Positions 27,896-38,057 of a DNA stretch of 64,000 nt are shown in pieces. The position numbers were made by a program, and so were the translations under genes. The notes beneath the pieces were generated by a model. It saw nothing but the letters and a program-made list of their open reading frames with translations. It did not search any database and had not been told where the DNA came from. How positions within the stretch are numbered: position 1 is the first letter of the stretch; the number at the start of each line of letters is the position of its first letter. The DNA comes from Actinomycetes bacterium (GTDB lineage: Bacteria > Actinomycetota > Actinomycetes > Mycobacteriales > Mycobacteriaceae): positions 1 through 64,000 of the forward strand of contig JAKOYE010000044.1 of NCBI GenBank assembly GCA_029780675.1, written 5' to 3'.

Positions 27896-28807
27896 TCAGC
27901 TCCCGCTGCCCGTCCCACGCAACTGCTGCATGGCCGAACCGGCCGCGCTGCGCCGCTCCTCGGTTCCGAGCGGCTGCGGTTGCCCCTGCTCGGTCTGCTG
28001 CGCCTGCCCGGCCTGCTGTTGTTGCTGGGCCAGCAGGGCCTGCTGCGCGGCGAACATGGCCTGCTGCGCCTGTTGCGCCTGCTGCGCCGCCAGCATGGCC
28101 TGCTGCGCCTGTTGCGCCTGCTGGGCAGCCGCCGCCCGCAGTTGGGCGGCCAGCTGCTCGGGCAGCTGGACGGGAAGCGGGGTTCGGGCGGGCATCGGCG
28201 TCTCACCGCGCCGGACCACCGTGTCGGCGAGGGCTTCGCGCGCTTCGGCGGCCAGTGCCTCCATCGAGTCCGGGTTGCCGTTGACCACACAGCGGATCAT
28301 CCAGCGGTAGCCGTCGATGCCAATGAAACGAACCACTCCGGCGCCGGAACCGACCACCTCACGGCCCCATCGGCCGTCCTGGATGGACACCGAGGCGTTG
28401 TCCTTGCGCAGCGCTTCGGCGAGTTCGGCCGCCACCTCGCGCCACTGACCGGGGGATTTCGGCGCCGCGTAGGCGGCGATGGTGAACCGGCCGTTGGGGG
28501 TGACCACCCAGATGGCGCTCGGGACACCGGTCTGGCTGAGTTCCACCTGGACCTGGCCACCGGCCGGCATCGGGATCAGCACCGAGCCGAGATCGAGTCG
28601 CGCGACGAGGGCGTCCTCGGGATTGTCGAAGTCCTCGATGTCGAACGGACCGTCGTCGGTGTCGTCGTCCTCCCCGACGGGCTCGTCCTGAGCGGCCCGG
28701 ACCGCGGGTGCCGCGGCCGGTACGGCACCGGCAGAGCCCGTGTCGTCGGGCTTCGCCTGCGCCTCGTCGGCCGGCTTCTGGTCTTTCTTACGTCTGCCGA
28801 ATGCCAT
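27896..28807 (-). CDS. DUF3710 protein with Gln/Ala-rich tail (Rv2696c-like)
   Basis: This 303-residue conserved actinobacterial protein of unknown function has three parts: a basic/acidic N-terminus ([11 protein letters not shown]), a central DUF3710 domain (residues about 60-210; GQVQVELSQTGVPSAIWVV and GIDGYRWMIRCVVNG), and a C-terminal low-complexity tail of Gln-Ala repeats (QQAQQAQQAMLAAQQ and similar, about residues 232-285). It overlaps the end of dut (TGATG, or GTGA if an outer GTG is used), so it is coupled to it. Confidence 0.75.
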   Translation of the reverse strand: MAFGRRKKDQKPADEAQAKPDDTGSAGAVPAAAPAVRAAQDEPVGEDDDTDDGPFDIEDFDNPEDALVARLDLGSVLIPMPAGGQVQVELSQTGVPSAIWVVTPNGRFTIAAYAAPKSPGQWREVAAELAEALRKDNASVSIQDGRWGREVVGSGAGVVRFIGIDGYRWMIRCVVNGNPDSMEALAAEAREALADTVVRRGETPMPARTPLPVQLPEQLAAQLRAAAAQQAQQAQQAMLAAQQAQQAQQAMFAAQQALLAQQQQQAGQAQQTEQGQPQPLGTEERRSAAGSAMQQLRGTGSGS

Positions 28808-29271
28808 CACAAACTCGCATGTCCGCCGGAGGAACCGTGACCGCCATCGCCACGGGAGGTGTCAGCCAGTCCGGCCTCGTCGAACGAGGCCACCTCGACC
28901 AGCTCGGGCAACTCGACCCGCTGGACCAGCAACTGGGCGATGCGGTCACCGCGCCGAATGACGATCGGCTCGGCCGGGTCGAGGTTGATCAGTGCCACTT
29001 TGATCTCGCCACGGTAGCCCGCGTCGACGGTGCCGGGACTGTTGACGATCGAAAGCCCAACGCGCGCAGCCAGACCCGAGCGGGGGTGGATCAGACCCAC
29101 CATGCCGTGCGGAATAGCCACGGCGATACCGGTGGGCACCAGCGCGCGTTGACCCGGCCGAAGCTCGACATCCTCGGCGCTGAACAGATCAACCCCGGCA
29201 TCACCCTCGTGGGCGCGGCCGGGCATCGGGAGTTCGCGGTCGAGACGAACCACCGGCAGATCAATGAGCAC
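28807..29271 (-). CDS. dut: dUTP diphosphatase
   Basis: This 154-residue homotrimeric enzyme hydrolyses dUTP to dUMP, keeping uracil out of DNA and supplying dTMP synthesis. All five trimeric-dUTPase motifs are visible: [12 protein letters not shown] (1), [11 protein letters not shown] (2), [13 protein letters not shown] (3), RGDRIAQLL (4) and the C-terminal [12 protein letters not shown] (5), which closes over the active site. The start is GTG. It is divergent from the DUF3093 gene with only 25 bases between them. Confidence 0.95.
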   Translation of the reverse strand: MLIDLPVVRLDRELPMPGRAHEGDAGVDLFSAEDVELRPGQRALVPTGIAVAIPHGMVGLIHPRSGLAARVGLSIVNSPGTVDAGYRGEIKVALINLDPAEPIVIRRGDRIAQLLVQRVELPELVEVASFDEAGLADTSRGDGGHGSSGGHASL

Positions 29272-29283
29272 GAGGGCAAAGAC

Positions 29284-29289
29284 TACCCT
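29284..29289 (+). promoter_or_regulatory. -10 element for DUF3093 gene, leaderless type
   Basis: TACCCT is followed by 7 bases and the GTG at 29297. The opposite strand carries TAGTCT 8 bases before the dut start, overlapping it, so the divergent promoters appear to share the same 25 bases. Confidence 0.45.
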
Positions 29290-29296
29290 TGGACCC

Positions 29297-29773
29297 GTGT
29301 CTGCCCCGCGCGTGACCTCGCAAACGGTGCGTTATCGCGAACGGCTATGGGTGCCCTGGTGGTGGTGGCCGCTCGGACTCGGAGCGTCTGCCGTGCTCGC
29401 CTACGAGGTCAACCTGGGCGTGCGCCCGCTGCCCGACTGGATCCCGTACGCGGTGATGGCGATCGTCGCGGCCGGGGTGCTGCTGTGGCTGAGCCGCACC
29501 GAGGTCCAGGTGGTGAGCACCCCGACCGGGGTCGAACTCCTGGCCGGCCCGGCCCACCTGCCCACATCGGTGGTGAGCAGGTCAGCCGTCGTTCCCCGCA
29601 CCGCGAAGTCGGCCGCCATGGGGCGCCAACTCGACCCCGCCGCCTACGTGCTGCACCGGACCTGGGTCGGTCCCATGGTGCTGGTGGTTCTCGACGACCC
29701 AGACGACCCGACACCGTACTGGCTCGTCAGCACCCGGCACCCGGACCGGGTTCTGTCCGCTCTGCGCAGCTGA
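29297..29773 (+). CDS. DUF3093 membrane protein (Rv2698-like)
   Basis: This 158-residue protein has two N-terminal hydrophobic helices ([21 protein letters not shown], then [18 protein letters not shown]) followed by a soluble domain of about 90 residues. It is conserved in actinobacteria with no known function. I chose the GTG at 29297 because of the -10 spacing and because a longer start would overlap dut. It converges on the DUF4193 gene. Confidence 0.75.
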   Translation: MSAPRVTSQTVRYRERLWVPWWWWPLGLGASAVLAYEVNLGVRPLPDWIPYAVMAIVAAGVLLWLSRTEVQVVSTPTGVELLAGPAHLPTSVVSRSAVVPRTAKSAAMGRQLDPAAYVLHRTWVGPMVLVVLDDPDDPTPYWLVSTRHPDRVLSALRS

Positions 29774-29784
29774 GCAGTCGCGCC

Positions 29785-30087
29785 TCAGGCGGCGCAGTCG
29801 GTGCAGATCATCATGCCGTTCTTCTCGCTGGCCAGACGGCTGCGGTGATGAACGAGGAAACAGCTTGAGCAGGTGAACTCGTCGGCCTGTTTGGGCACGA
29901 CCCGTACCGACAGTTCCTCGCCGGAAAGGTCCGCGCCCGGCAACTCAAAAGACTCGGCAGATTCCGTCTCGTCGACGTCGACGACGGCGGACTGTGCCTC
30001 ATTGCGGCGCGCGGTGAGCTCTTCCAACGAGTCTTCGGACACCTCGTCGGTCTCTGTACGCCGTGGGGCGTCGTAGTCAGTTGCCAT
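29785..30087 (-). CDS. DUF4193 zinc-ribbon-like protein (Rv2699c-like)
   Basis: This is a 100-residue conserved actinobacterial protein. The N-terminal half is acidic (SEDSLEELTARRNEAQ, VDVDETESAESFEL); the C-terminal half has CSSCFLVHHRSRL and a final CTDC, a likely zinc ribbon (C-x2-C ... C-x2-C). A GAGGGAAG ribosome site precedes the ATG at 30087. The zinc ribbon suggests a protein or nucleic-acid partner, which is not known. Confidence 0.8.
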   Translation of the reverse strand: MATDYDAPRRTETDEVSEDSLEELTARRNEAQSAVVDVDETESAESFELPGADLSGEELSVRVVPKQADEFTCSSCFLVHHRSRLASEKNGMMICTDCAA

Positions 30088-30250
30088 ATCCACTTCCCTC
30101 GATGAGGACCTCAAGCTGAGCCCCAGCAGAGGTTTGTATCAGCGACGAACGCCTCCGCCAAACGATTACTGCCCGGATGGCCGGAACCATCGTGTGATTT
30201 CCGTCACTCCCGGGACGGAGTGTGTTGGACCTGGCATCAGATCGGGCCAT

Positions 30251-30256
30251 TACAGT
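30251..30256 (+). promoter_or_regulatory. -10 element for cei, leaderless type
   Basis: TACAGT is followed by 6 bases and the GTG at 30263, the expected spacing for a transcript starting at the first codon. TTGGAC, 20 bases upstream, is a weak -35 candidate with long spacing. Confidence 0.5.
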
Positions 30257-30262
30257 GCTCTC

Positions 30263-30913
30263 GTGGTCGCTCTCATCACCAACGGCACGTCGCTCGACAA
30301 GGACGGCCAGCCCTTCCGGCGGCGCAACTACCGGCCGGCACTGGTCGCTCTGGGTGTCCTCAGCGTGGTGACGGCGGTGGTGTGGGGTGTGGTGCTGACC
30401 CGGCCGGTGACCATCGCCGATACCGCGATCTGCAACGAGCCTCCGGCACCCACCGATCCGGAGGCCCCCAGGCTGGGCCAACGGGTGTCGGGTTCGACGC
30501 TGATCGAGGTCGCGCCCGCCAAACTGGCGGACACCAAGATCCGGGTGCTCAACGCCAGTGGCCAGGGCGGTCAGGCCGGCGAGGTCGCCGGGGCGCTGCG
30601 CGATCTGGGATTCGCCGCGCCGACAGCGGCCAACGATCCGATCTACGCCGGGACCAGGCTCGCCTGCCAGGGGCAGATCCGGTTCGGCGAGTCCGGCAAG
30701 GCCAACGCCGCAGCGGCGTGGCTGGTGGCCCCCTGCGTGGAGCTCTACCGCGACGACCGCACCGACGATTCGGTGGATCTGGTCATCGGAACCGACTTCA
30801 CCTCACTGTCGAACAGCGACGACATCGCCGCCGTGCTTTCCGGACTTCGCCCGGGCGCCGTCGAACCCGCCGACTCCGCCCTGCTCAGCAAAATTCACAA
30901 CGGCACCTGCTGA
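30263..30913 (+). CDS. cei: Envelope integrity protein Cei (LytR C-terminal domain)
   Basis: This 216-residue membrane-anchored protein is described in M. tuberculosis (Rv2700) as needed for cell-envelope integrity and virulence. One transmembrane helix (ALVALGVLSVVTAVVWGVVL, about residues 25-44) is followed by an extracytoplasmic LytR_C-type domain (KIRVLNASGQGGQAGEVAGAL, then DLVIGTDFTSL). Three Cys outside the membrane could form disulfides. The length equals the M. tuberculosis protein as I remember it. Convergent with suhB. Confidence 0.85.
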   Translation: MVALITNGTSLDKDGQPFRRRNYRPALVALGVLSVVTAVVWGVVLTRPVTIADTAICNEPPAPTDPEAPRLGQRVSGSTLIEVAPAKLADTKIRVLNASGQGGQAGEVAGALRDLGFAAPTAANDPIYAGTRLACQGQIRFGESGKANAAAAWLVAPCVELYRDDRTDDSVDLVIGTDFTSLSNSDDIAAVLSGLRPGAVEPADSALLSKIHNGTC

Positions 30914-30934
30914 GCGCAGCCCGCGCGGAACCGG

Positions 30935-31759
30935 TCAGGGCAGCGGAGCCAGCCCGCCCAGCCGCTCGAGCACGCCGCGGAATTCCTCGGCGACCCCCGG
31001 CGCGGCCGCGATCAACACACCATCGGACTCCGGGGGTGTCCGGACCACCGCCCCCGCCTCCGATGCGATCAGTGCGGCGGCTGCCCAGTCCCACACGTTC
31101 AGCCCGTGCTCGTAGTAGGCGTCCAGGCGGCCCGCGGCCAGATGACAGAGGTCCAGCGCGGCGGATCCGAACCTGCGGACATCCCGAACCACCGGCAGCA
31201 ACCGGGCCAGCAGCTCCGCCTGAGCCGACCGCCGCTGTGGCTGGTAGCCGAACCCGGTGCCCAGCAGCACCATCGACAGTTCCGTCGCGGCAGTGCACCG
31301 CAGAACCCGGGATTCGCCCCCCTGCGAGACGGTTGCGCCCCTGCCGTGCCCCGCGGAGTAGATCTCACCGCTGACCACGTCGGCTACCGCTCCGGCGACT
31401 GAGACGCCGTCCACCTGCGCCGCCAGCGATACCGCGTACGCCGGTATCCCGTACAGGAAGTTGACGGTCCCGTCGATCGGGTCCACGACCCACCTCAGCC
31501 CCGAGCGTCCGTCCGCCGGACCACCACCCTCTTCCCCGAGGATCGGCTCTCCCGGCCGCAGGTCCGCCAGCAGATCACGCACGAGTCGTTCGGTCTCGGT
31601 GTCGGCCACCGTCACCGGATCGGTGGGGCTGCTCTTGGTGCGCACCGATCCGGTGACGGCTGCCGAGAACATCTCGGCGCGTCGCCGCCGCACGAAACGG
31701 GCGGCCACGTCAACCACCTGCTCGGCCGTGGCGCGCAACTCATCGACATCAACGTTCAT
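30935..31759 (-). CDS. suhB: Inositol-1-monophosphatase SuhB
   Basis: This 274-residue Mg2+-dependent phosphatase probably hydrolyses inositol phosphate, feeding phosphatidylinositol-based lipids and mycothiol. The metal-binding motifs are EPILGEEGGG, WVVDPIDGTVNFLYG and NVWDWAAAALIASEAG, all intact. Two M. tuberculosis IMPases have similar motifs, so paralogue assignment rests on position. I chose the ATG at 31759; a TTG three codons upstream is possible. Confidence 0.88.
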   Translation of the reverse strand: MNVDVDELRATAEQVVDVAARFVRRRRAEMFSAAVTGSVRTKSSPTDPVTVADTETERLVRDLLADLRPGEPILGEEGGGPADGRSGLRWVVDPIDGTVNFLYGIPAYAVSLAAQVDGVSVAGAVADVVSGEIYSAGHGRGATVSQGGESRVLRCTAATELSMVLLGTGFGYQPQRRSAQAELLARLLPVVRDVRRFGSAALDLCHLAAGRLDAYYEHGLNVWDWAAAALIASEAGAVVRTPPESDGVLIAAAPGVAEEFRGVLERLGGLAPLP

Positions 31760-31825
31760 CGGTATCAACCCCGCACATGTCCGCTATCGCAACACAATCC
31801 AGGTATCGGCTATCGGCGTACCCAC

Positions 31826-31831
31826 TAGTGT
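31826..31831 (+). promoter_or_regulatory. -10 element for ppgK
   Basis: TAGTGT lies about 28 bases before the ppgK ATG, leaving a short leader that contains a GGGAGA ribosome site. Confidence 0.4.
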
Positions 31832-31858
31832 TGTGATCCGACCGACGGGAGATCCACC

Positions 31859-32635
31859 ATGACATCGACCCAGCCCAGCACCCCTCGTCAGGCCCTCGGC
31901 GTCGACGTCGGCGGCAGCGGCGTCAAGGGCGCCCTGGTTGACCTCGAGACCGGAAAGCTCGTCGGCGAGCGGTTCCGCCTCGAGACGCCGCAACCCGCGA
32001 CGCCGAGCGCCGTCACCGAGGTGGTCGCCGCGGTGGTGGCCCACTTCGACTGGGACGGACCGCTGGGCGTCACCTATCCCGGCGTGGTCGTGGACGGCGT
32101 GGTGCAGACCGCCGCGAATGTGGACCGGGATTGGATCGGGGTGAACGCCGCCGAGGCGTACAGCAAGGCCATGGGGGGCCGCCCGGTCACCGTCCTCAAC
32201 GACGCCGATGCCGCCGGACTCGCCGAGCAGCACTACGGCGCCGGACGCAACCGCAGTGGTGTGGTCGTGCTGCTGACCTTCGGCACGGGTATCGGTTCGG
32301 CGGTGATCCATAACGGGATGCTGCTGCCCAACACCGAGTTCGGCCATATCGAGGTGGGTGGCAAGGAGGCCGAGCATCGGGCGGCGTCCTCGGTCAAGGA
32401 ACTGAAGGATTGGGGCTACCGGCGCTGGTCCAAGGAAGTCACCAAGGTGCTGATCGCCGTGGAGAACGCCATCTGGCCGGACCTGATCATCGTCGGGGGC
32501 GGAATCAGCCGGAAGTCTGAGAAGTGGATTCCCCTGCTGAAGAACCGCACACCGGTGGTGGCGGCCGAGTTGCTGAACACCGCCGGCATCGTCGGAGCCG
32601 CGATGGCCGCCGCCGAAGCGCAGGCCACGCCCTGA
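31859..32635 (+). CDS. ppgK: Polyphosphate glucokinase
   Basis: This 258-residue ROK-type kinase phosphorylates glucose using polyphosphate or ATP. The phosphate-binding block LGVDVGGSGVKGALVDL is at the N-terminus, and TFGTGIGSAVIHNGMLLPN plus TEFGHIEVGGKEAE carry the ROK motifs around the catalytic and sugar-binding residues. No zinc Cys motif is seen, as expected for PpgK. sigA lies downstream with its own promoter, after a gap of 175 bases. Confidence 0.9.
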   Translation: MTSTQPSTPRQALGVDVGGSGVKGALVDLETGKLVGERFRLETPQPATPSAVTEVVAAVVAHFDWDGPLGVTYPGVVVDGVVQTAANVDRDWIGVNAAEAYSKAMGGRPVTVLNDADAAGLAEQHYGAGRNRSGVVVLLTFGTGIGSAVIHNGMLLPNTEFGHIEVGGKEAEHRAASSVKELKDWGYRRWSKEVTKVLIAVENAIWPDLIIVGGGISRKSEKWIPLLKNRTPVVAAELLNTAGIVGAAMAAAEAQATP

Positions 32636-32675
32636 TCTCGGGCCGTCGCTGGCCGACGGACTCCGTGTCGGTCGT

Positions 32676-32681
32676 TACAAT
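32676..32681 (+). promoter_or_regulatory. -10 element upstream of sigA
   Basis: A full TACAAT match lies about 130 bases before the sigA start, predicting a long leader. No clear -35 is present, which is common for mycobacterial SigA promoters. The leader holds no terminator-like hairpin that I can see. Confidence 0.4.
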
Positions 32682-32810
32682 GATCTTCGGCGGTCGCGGA
32701 CCGGAAGCGGCGAGGCTCGCTGAAGTGGTCAGGCCGATACTTCCGATAACCGACACTTTTCGGTGCGACCGTCCACGTCCGCCGAAGACTGCATGACCGA
32801 AAGGGTGTAC

Positions 32811-34292
<1,482 letters not shown>

Positions 34293-34328
34293 GCCCGAGG
34301 TCGTCCCGGACCGGGGCGAGCGGGTGTT

Positions 34329-34685
34329 CTAGCCGAGGGGCGGGAACCGTCCGTCGGCCCCCGGCACGTACCTGCCGACCGCGATGACGGCATCGACCGG
34401 CAGCGGCCCGTACAGATGCGGGAAGCGCATGTCCGGAGGATCCTCGGGCAGACCCGGTTCCCAGCGCAACGGTCCGGGCAGTCGGTCGGGGTCGACGGAC
34501 AGCAGGAGCAGGTCCTCGCGTCCGGCGAAGAGTCGATTGGCCGGCAGATGAACCTGCTGTCGGGTCGACAGATGGACGAACCCGACCGCCTCGAGGGAGG
34601 CGGGGCGCAACTCCCCGGCGGTGCGGGCGGCGGCCCAGTCCGCGGCCGGGCACAGATGGGCCAGCGGTTGCGGATTCGAGTACAT
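34329..34685 (-). CDS. DUF952 family protein
   Basis: This 118-residue small cytosolic protein has the family pattern from LAHLCPAADWAAARTAGELR through GFVHLSTRQQVHLPANRLF to DMRFPHLYGPLPVDAVIAV. The family is widespread and of unknown function, with an ADP-ribose-binding-like fold suggested for some members. The ATG at 34685 fits the family start; one at 34700 would add five residues. It is convergent with sigA. No M. tuberculosis counterpart at this position is known to me. Confidence 0.75.
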   Translation of the reverse strand: MYSNPQPLAHLCPAADWAAARTAGELRPASLEAVGFVHLSTRQQVHLPANRLFAGREDLLLLSVDPDRLPGPLRWEPGLPEDPPDMRFPHLYGPLPVDAVIAVGRYVPGADGRFPPLG

Positions 34686-34857
34686 ACCCCCAGACTGCAT
34701 GGCACACGATCACCCGACGAATCACCGGCCAGGAGCGTGAGACACACCACATCGCCAGGGCATGGGAACAAGCACCCGCGCCGAAACGTCTGAGACAGTA
34801 GAGACACGCTCCCCGGCGAGATCACCGTCGGGAAGCACAGCACCCACGGAGGAGCCC

Positions 34858-35049
34858 ATGAACGCAACGCTGACCAGTCCCGAACTGACCCGGGCTGATC
34901 GCTGCGACCGTTGCGGTGCCGCCGCGCGGGTGCGGGCCAAACTCCCTTCAGGTGCCGAACTGCTGTTCTGCCGCCATCACGCCAATGAGCACCAGGCAAA
35001 GCTGATCGAGTTGTCGGCGGTGCTGGAGGTCGATCCCGGCAACGACTGA
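34858..35049 (+). CDS. Small DUF7455-type zinc-ribbon-like protein
   Basis: This 63-residue protein has DRCDRCGAAARVRA near residue 16, then LLFCRHHANEHQAKLIEL. The Cys-x2-Cys ... Cys-x2-His-His pattern suggests a bound zinc. A strong GGAGG ribosome site sits 6 bases before the ATG. Similar tiny proteins are conserved near sigA/sigB in actinobacteria; the function is unknown. The longer open frame upstream reads as non-coding. Confidence 0.7.
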   Translation: MNATLTSPELTRADRCDRCGAAARVRAKLPSGAELLFCRHHANEHQAKLIELSAVLEVDPGND

Positions 35050-35108
35050 CCGCACACGTCGGCAGAGTTGCACACCATCCCTGCACTCGTGCGGAATGCT
35101 GGGGGGCG

Positions 35109-36140
35109 ATGAACGACCAGCAGGCCCGTCCACGCCCCCATCACATGTGGCGGATCACCAAGCGGACGCTGGCCAAGGCATGGGATGACTCGATCTTTTC
35201 CGAGTCCGCTCAAGCGGGGTTTTGGTCCGTTCTCTCGCTGCCTCCGCTGCTGCTCGGTTTGCTGGGCAGCCTGGCCTACGTCGCACCGCTGTTCGGGCCG
35301 GACACCCTGCCGGCCATCCAGGCCCAGCTGATCAGCACGGCGAACAGCTTTTTCTCCCGCAACATCGTTGCCGAGATCATCGAACCGACGATCGCCGACA
35401 TCGTCCAGGGCGCCCGGGGCGAAGTCGTCTCACTCGGCTTCGTCATCAGCCTGTGGGCCGGATCGTCGGCGGTGTCGGCGTTTGTCGACTCGGTGGTCGA
35501 GGCCCATGGCCAGACTCCCCTGCGGCACCCCGTTCGCCAGCGATTCTTCGCCCTCGGCCTGTACGTGGCCGGACTGGTGATCGTGATCGCCTCGGCGCCA
35601 CTGCTGGCGCTGGGGCCCCGGAAGATCGGCGCCTACATCCCGGAGAGCTGGGAATCGGTGCTGCGATTCGGGTACTACCCGATGCTGGTGCTCGGGCTGA
35701 TTCTGGCTGTGACGGTGCTGTACCGGGTATCGCTACCGCAACCGTTGCCCACCCACCGGCTGGTGTGGGGGGCTGTGCTGGCCACCGCCTTCTTCGTTGT
35801 CGCCACCGCCGGGCTGCGGATCTACCTGCAGTACATCACCCGCACCGGCTACACCTACGGTGCCTTGGCCACACCGATCGCGTTCCTACTGTTCGCGTTC
35901 TTCCTCGGTTTCGCCATCATGATCGGCGCGGAACTCAACGCCGCCATCGAGGAGGAGTGGCCGGCGCCGCCCCCGCACCTGCACCGCTGGCGACAGCGGG
36001 CGCAGCGTCGCGGAGCGGAGACAGGCGACGATTCGGAGGCGAACGGCGCGGATCCGGCGGTCGAACCCCAGGCCGACACTCGGCCGGGCTCCCCCACCGG
36101 GAGCGGACAGCCTGCGCCCGCGGCGGTCAGCCCCTCTTGA
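35109..36140 (+). CDS. YihY/BrkB-family membrane protein (Rv2707-like)
   Basis: This 343-residue inner-membrane protein has about six helices in residues 35-275 and a variable hydrophilic C-terminal tail of about 60 residues. The family block FGPDTLPAIQAQLI...NIVAEIIEPTI lies early, followed by EVVSLGFVISLWAGSSAVSAF. The family was once called tRNA-processing RNase BN in error; its real function is unsettled. The stop overlaps the stop of the convergent DUF3039 gene by 14 bases. Confidence 0.85.
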   Translation: MNDQQARPRPHHMWRITKRTLAKAWDDSIFSESAQAGFWSVLSLPPLLLGLLGSLAYVAPLFGPDTLPAIQAQLISTANSFFSRNIVAEIIEPTIADIVQGARGEVVSLGFVISLWAGSSAVSAFVDSVVEAHGQTPLRHPVRQRFFALGLYVAGLVIVIASAPLLALGPRKIGAYIPESWESVLRFGYYPMLVLGLILAVTVLYRVSLPQPLPTHRLVWGAVLATAFFVVATAGLRIYLQYITRTGYTYGALATPIAFLLFAFFLGFAIMIGAELNAAIEEEWPAPPPHLHRWRQRAQRRGAETGDDSEANGADPAVEPQADTRPGSPTGSGQPAPAAVSPS

Positions 36141-36366
36141 GGGTCTCGTAGATCCGCTTGCAGTCGGGGCAGACCGGCGAACCGGGCTTGGCGGCGCGGG
36201 TAACCGGAAAAACCTCGCCGCACAGGGCCACCACATGGGTGCCCATCACCGCGCTCTCGGCGATCTTGTCCTTCTTGACGTAGTGGAAGTGCTTGGGCCT
36301 GTCGTCGTCGGTGCCGTCGTCGACGCGTTCGTCGCTGTCGGTGCGCTCGATGGTGTCCGTCTGCAT
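36127..36366 (-). CDS. DUF3039 zinc-ribbon-like protein (Rv2708c-like)
   Basis: This 79-residue conserved actinobacterial protein has a hydrophilic acidic N-terminus (SDERVDDGTDDDR) and a C-terminal part with THVVALCGEVFPV and SPVCPDCKRIYETLKRG, a likely C ... C-x2-C zinc site. The function is unknown. Divergent from the DUF3099 gene. Confidence 0.8.
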   Translation of the reverse strand: MQTDTIERTDSDERVDDGTDDDRPKHFHYVKKDKIAESAVMGTHVVALCGEVFPVTRAAKPGSPVCPDCKRIYETLKRG

Positions 36367-36460
36367 ACCGTCATTCTGCCCGGTCGGGCTCTAATCCGGT
36401 AAGGCAGTCGTAAGGAAACTGATCTCGTCTCGCGGTATCGGGGTGTGGAACAGTGATGAC

Positions 36461-36853
36461 ATGGAGCGCGATCTCGGATTCGACGACGAGGGCCGGCCAG
36501 TGCTCATCACCCGTGCGGAGTTCTCCTATGAGGAGCAGCACCGGGCGCGGGTGCGTAAGTATCTGAAATTGATGTCCTGGCGCATTCCGGCGTTCCTCGG
36601 CGCGGCCATCGCCTACGGCATCTGGCACAACGGCCTGGTGTCTCTGGCGATCCTGGCTGCCTCCATCCCACTGCCGTGGATGGCCGTCTTGATCGCGAAC
36701 GACCGCCCGCCTCGGCGCGCTGAGGAGCCGCGGCGGTTCCCGGACGCCCCTCGGCACACCGCCCTGTTCCCGCGCGCCGAGATCCGCGCGCTGGAGTCCG
36801 GACGGCCTGCGGGAAAACAGACCGCACCACCCCACGAAGAACGTTCCCGATAG
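36461..36853 (+). CDS. DUF3099 membrane protein (Rv2709-like)
   Basis: This 130-residue protein has two hydrophobic helices in the middle (MSWRIPAFLGAAIAYGIW, then LVSLAILAASIPLPWMAVLIA), flanked by charged ends (Arg-rich C-terminus). The family block is EGRPVLITRAEFSYEEQH at the N-terminus. The start is either the ATG at 36461 or a GTG six codons upstream; neither has a clear ribosome site. A hairpin begins just before its stop codon. Confidence 0.75.
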   Translation: MERDLGFDDEGRPVLITRAEFSYEEQHRARVRKYLKLMSWRIPAFLGAAIAYGIWHNGLVSLAILAASIPLPWMAVLIANDRPPRRAEEPRRFPDAPRHTALFPRAEIRALESGRPAGKQTAPPHEERSR

Positions 36854-36870
36854 CCCCCGAGATCGGGAAC
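36843..36870 (+). terminator. Hairpin between DUF3099 gene and sigB
   Basis: A perfect 9-bp inverted repeat (GTTCCCGAT, 10-base loop, ATCGGGAAC) covers the stop codon region. It lacks a T-run (followed by TCTTA), as many mycobacterial terminators do. It would separate sigB from upstream transcription. Confidence 0.5.
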
Positions 36871-36936
36871 TCTTACCGGATTCTCAGACCTCGCCCGCAT
36901 TTGCCCACGTCAGAGCACACGAGTCCAGCAACCGGC

Positions 36937-36963
36937 GGGAACTCTGAGGCCGGGTGGGGCGTT
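36937..36963 (+). promoter_or_regulatory. SigE/SigH-type promoter of sigB
   Basis: GGGAAC (36937-36942), 17 bases, then CGTT (36960-36963) matches the ECF consensus GGAAC-N16-19-CGTT. In M. tuberculosis sigB is known to be transcribed from such a promoter by SigE and SigH. The leader to the ATG would be about 30 bases. Confidence 0.75.
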
Positions 36964-37000
36964 ACACCCAGTGACAGTCGGAGCCGATCAGGAGGCCACC

Positions 37001-37960
37001 ATGGCAAACGTCACCAGCAGCGGGGTCGATAGCGACCTGGACACCCAGAGTCCAGCCGCCGACCTGGTTCGCGTCTATCTGAACGGCATCGGTAAGACCG
37101 CTCTGCTCAGCGCTGAGGACGAGGTCGAACTGGCCAAGCGGATCGAGGCGGGTCTGTACGCCCAGCACCTCCTGGAGACGCGCAAGCGTCTCGGCGAGAG
37201 CCGCAAGCGTGACCTCGCCGTCGTCGTCCGAGACGGCCAGGCGGCGCGCCGGCACCTGCTGGAAGCCAACCTGCGACTCGTGGTGTCGCTGGCGAAGCGC
37301 TACACCGGTCGCGGAATGCCCCTGCTGGATTTGATCCAGGAAGGCAACCTCGGTCTGATCCGGGCGATGGAGAAATTCGACTACACCAAAGGTTTCAAGT
37401 TCTCGACGTACGCGACCTGGTGGATTCGTCAGGCGATCACCCGTGGAATGGCCGACCAGAGCCGGACCATCCGGCTTCCGGTCCATCTGGTGGAGCAGGT
37501 GAACAAGCTGGCCCGCATCAAGCGGGAACTGCACCAGACCCTGGGCCGGGAAGCCACCGATGAGGAGCTGGCGGAGGAGTCCGGGATTCCCGTCGACAAG
37601 ATCAATGACCTGCTCGAGCACAGCCGTGACCCGGTGAGTCTGGACATGCCGGTCGGCACCGACGAGGAGGCGCCGCTCGGCGACTTCATCGAGGACTCCG
37701 AAGCGATGTCGGCGGAGAACGCGGTGATCTCCGAACTGCTGCACACCGATATCCGGCACGTCTTGGCCACGCTCGACGAGCGTGAGCAGCAGGTGATCCG
37801 GCTGCGGTTCGGACTCGACGACGGTCAGCCGCGCACTCTGGACCAGATCGGCAAGCTGTTCGGGCTGTCGCGCGAACGCGTCCGCCAGATCGAGCGTGAA
37901 GTGATGAACAAGCTGCGCAACGGGGAACGTGCCGAACGGCTGCGGTCCTACGCCAGCTGA
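37001..37960 (+). CDS. sigB: RNA polymerase sigma factor SigB (stress, principal-like)
   Basis: This 319-residue group-2 sigma factor handles stress and stationary-phase transcription. It lacks the long N-terminal extension of SigA. Region 1.2: [20 protein letters not shown]; region 2: [20 protein letters not shown] and [20 protein letters not shown]; region 4.2: [20 protein letters not shown]. The ATG at 37001 follows AGGAGG with good spacing; an in-frame GTG at 36971 lies too close to the predicted transcription start. A strong hairpin follows the gene. Confidence 0.95.
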   Translation: MANVTSSGVDSDLDTQSPAADLVRVYLNGIGKTALLSAEDEVELAKRIEAGLYAQHLLETRKRLGESRKRDLAVVVRDGQAARRHLLEANLRLVVSLAKRYTGRGMPLLDLIQEGNLGLIRAMEKFDYTKGFKFSTYATWWIRQAITRGMADQSRTIRLPVHLVEQVNKLARIKRELHQTLGREATDEELAEESGIPVDKINDLLEHSRDPVSLDMPVGTDEEAPLGDFIEDSEAMSAENAVISELLHTDIRHVLATLDEREQQVIRLRFGLDDGQPRTLDQIGKLFGLSRERVRQIEREVMNKLRNGERAERLRSYAS

Positions 37961-37975
37961 CAGGTTCCGTGTACC

Positions 37976-38007
37976 GCGATGCCCGCCGATCCCTCGGCGG
38001 GCATCGC
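37976..38007 (+). terminator. Strong hairpin between sigB and ideR
   Basis: A perfect 14-bp inverted repeat (GCGATGCCCGCCGA, 4-base loop TCCC, then its complement) lies 15 bases after the sigB stop. There is no T-run after it, so it would be a mycobacterial-type terminator without a U-tract or an mRNA-protecting structure. Confidence 0.7.
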
Positions 38008-38057
38008 CGTCTGCGTACCGGACCGCTCATCCGGGAGCCTCGCGGCGGGGACGGACG

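Noticed and set aside
36865..36890. A second SigE/SigH-type promoter before sigB, using the GGGAAC in the hairpin arm
   Set aside because: No CGTT lies at 16-19 bases downstream; the GGGAAC is part of the hairpin.
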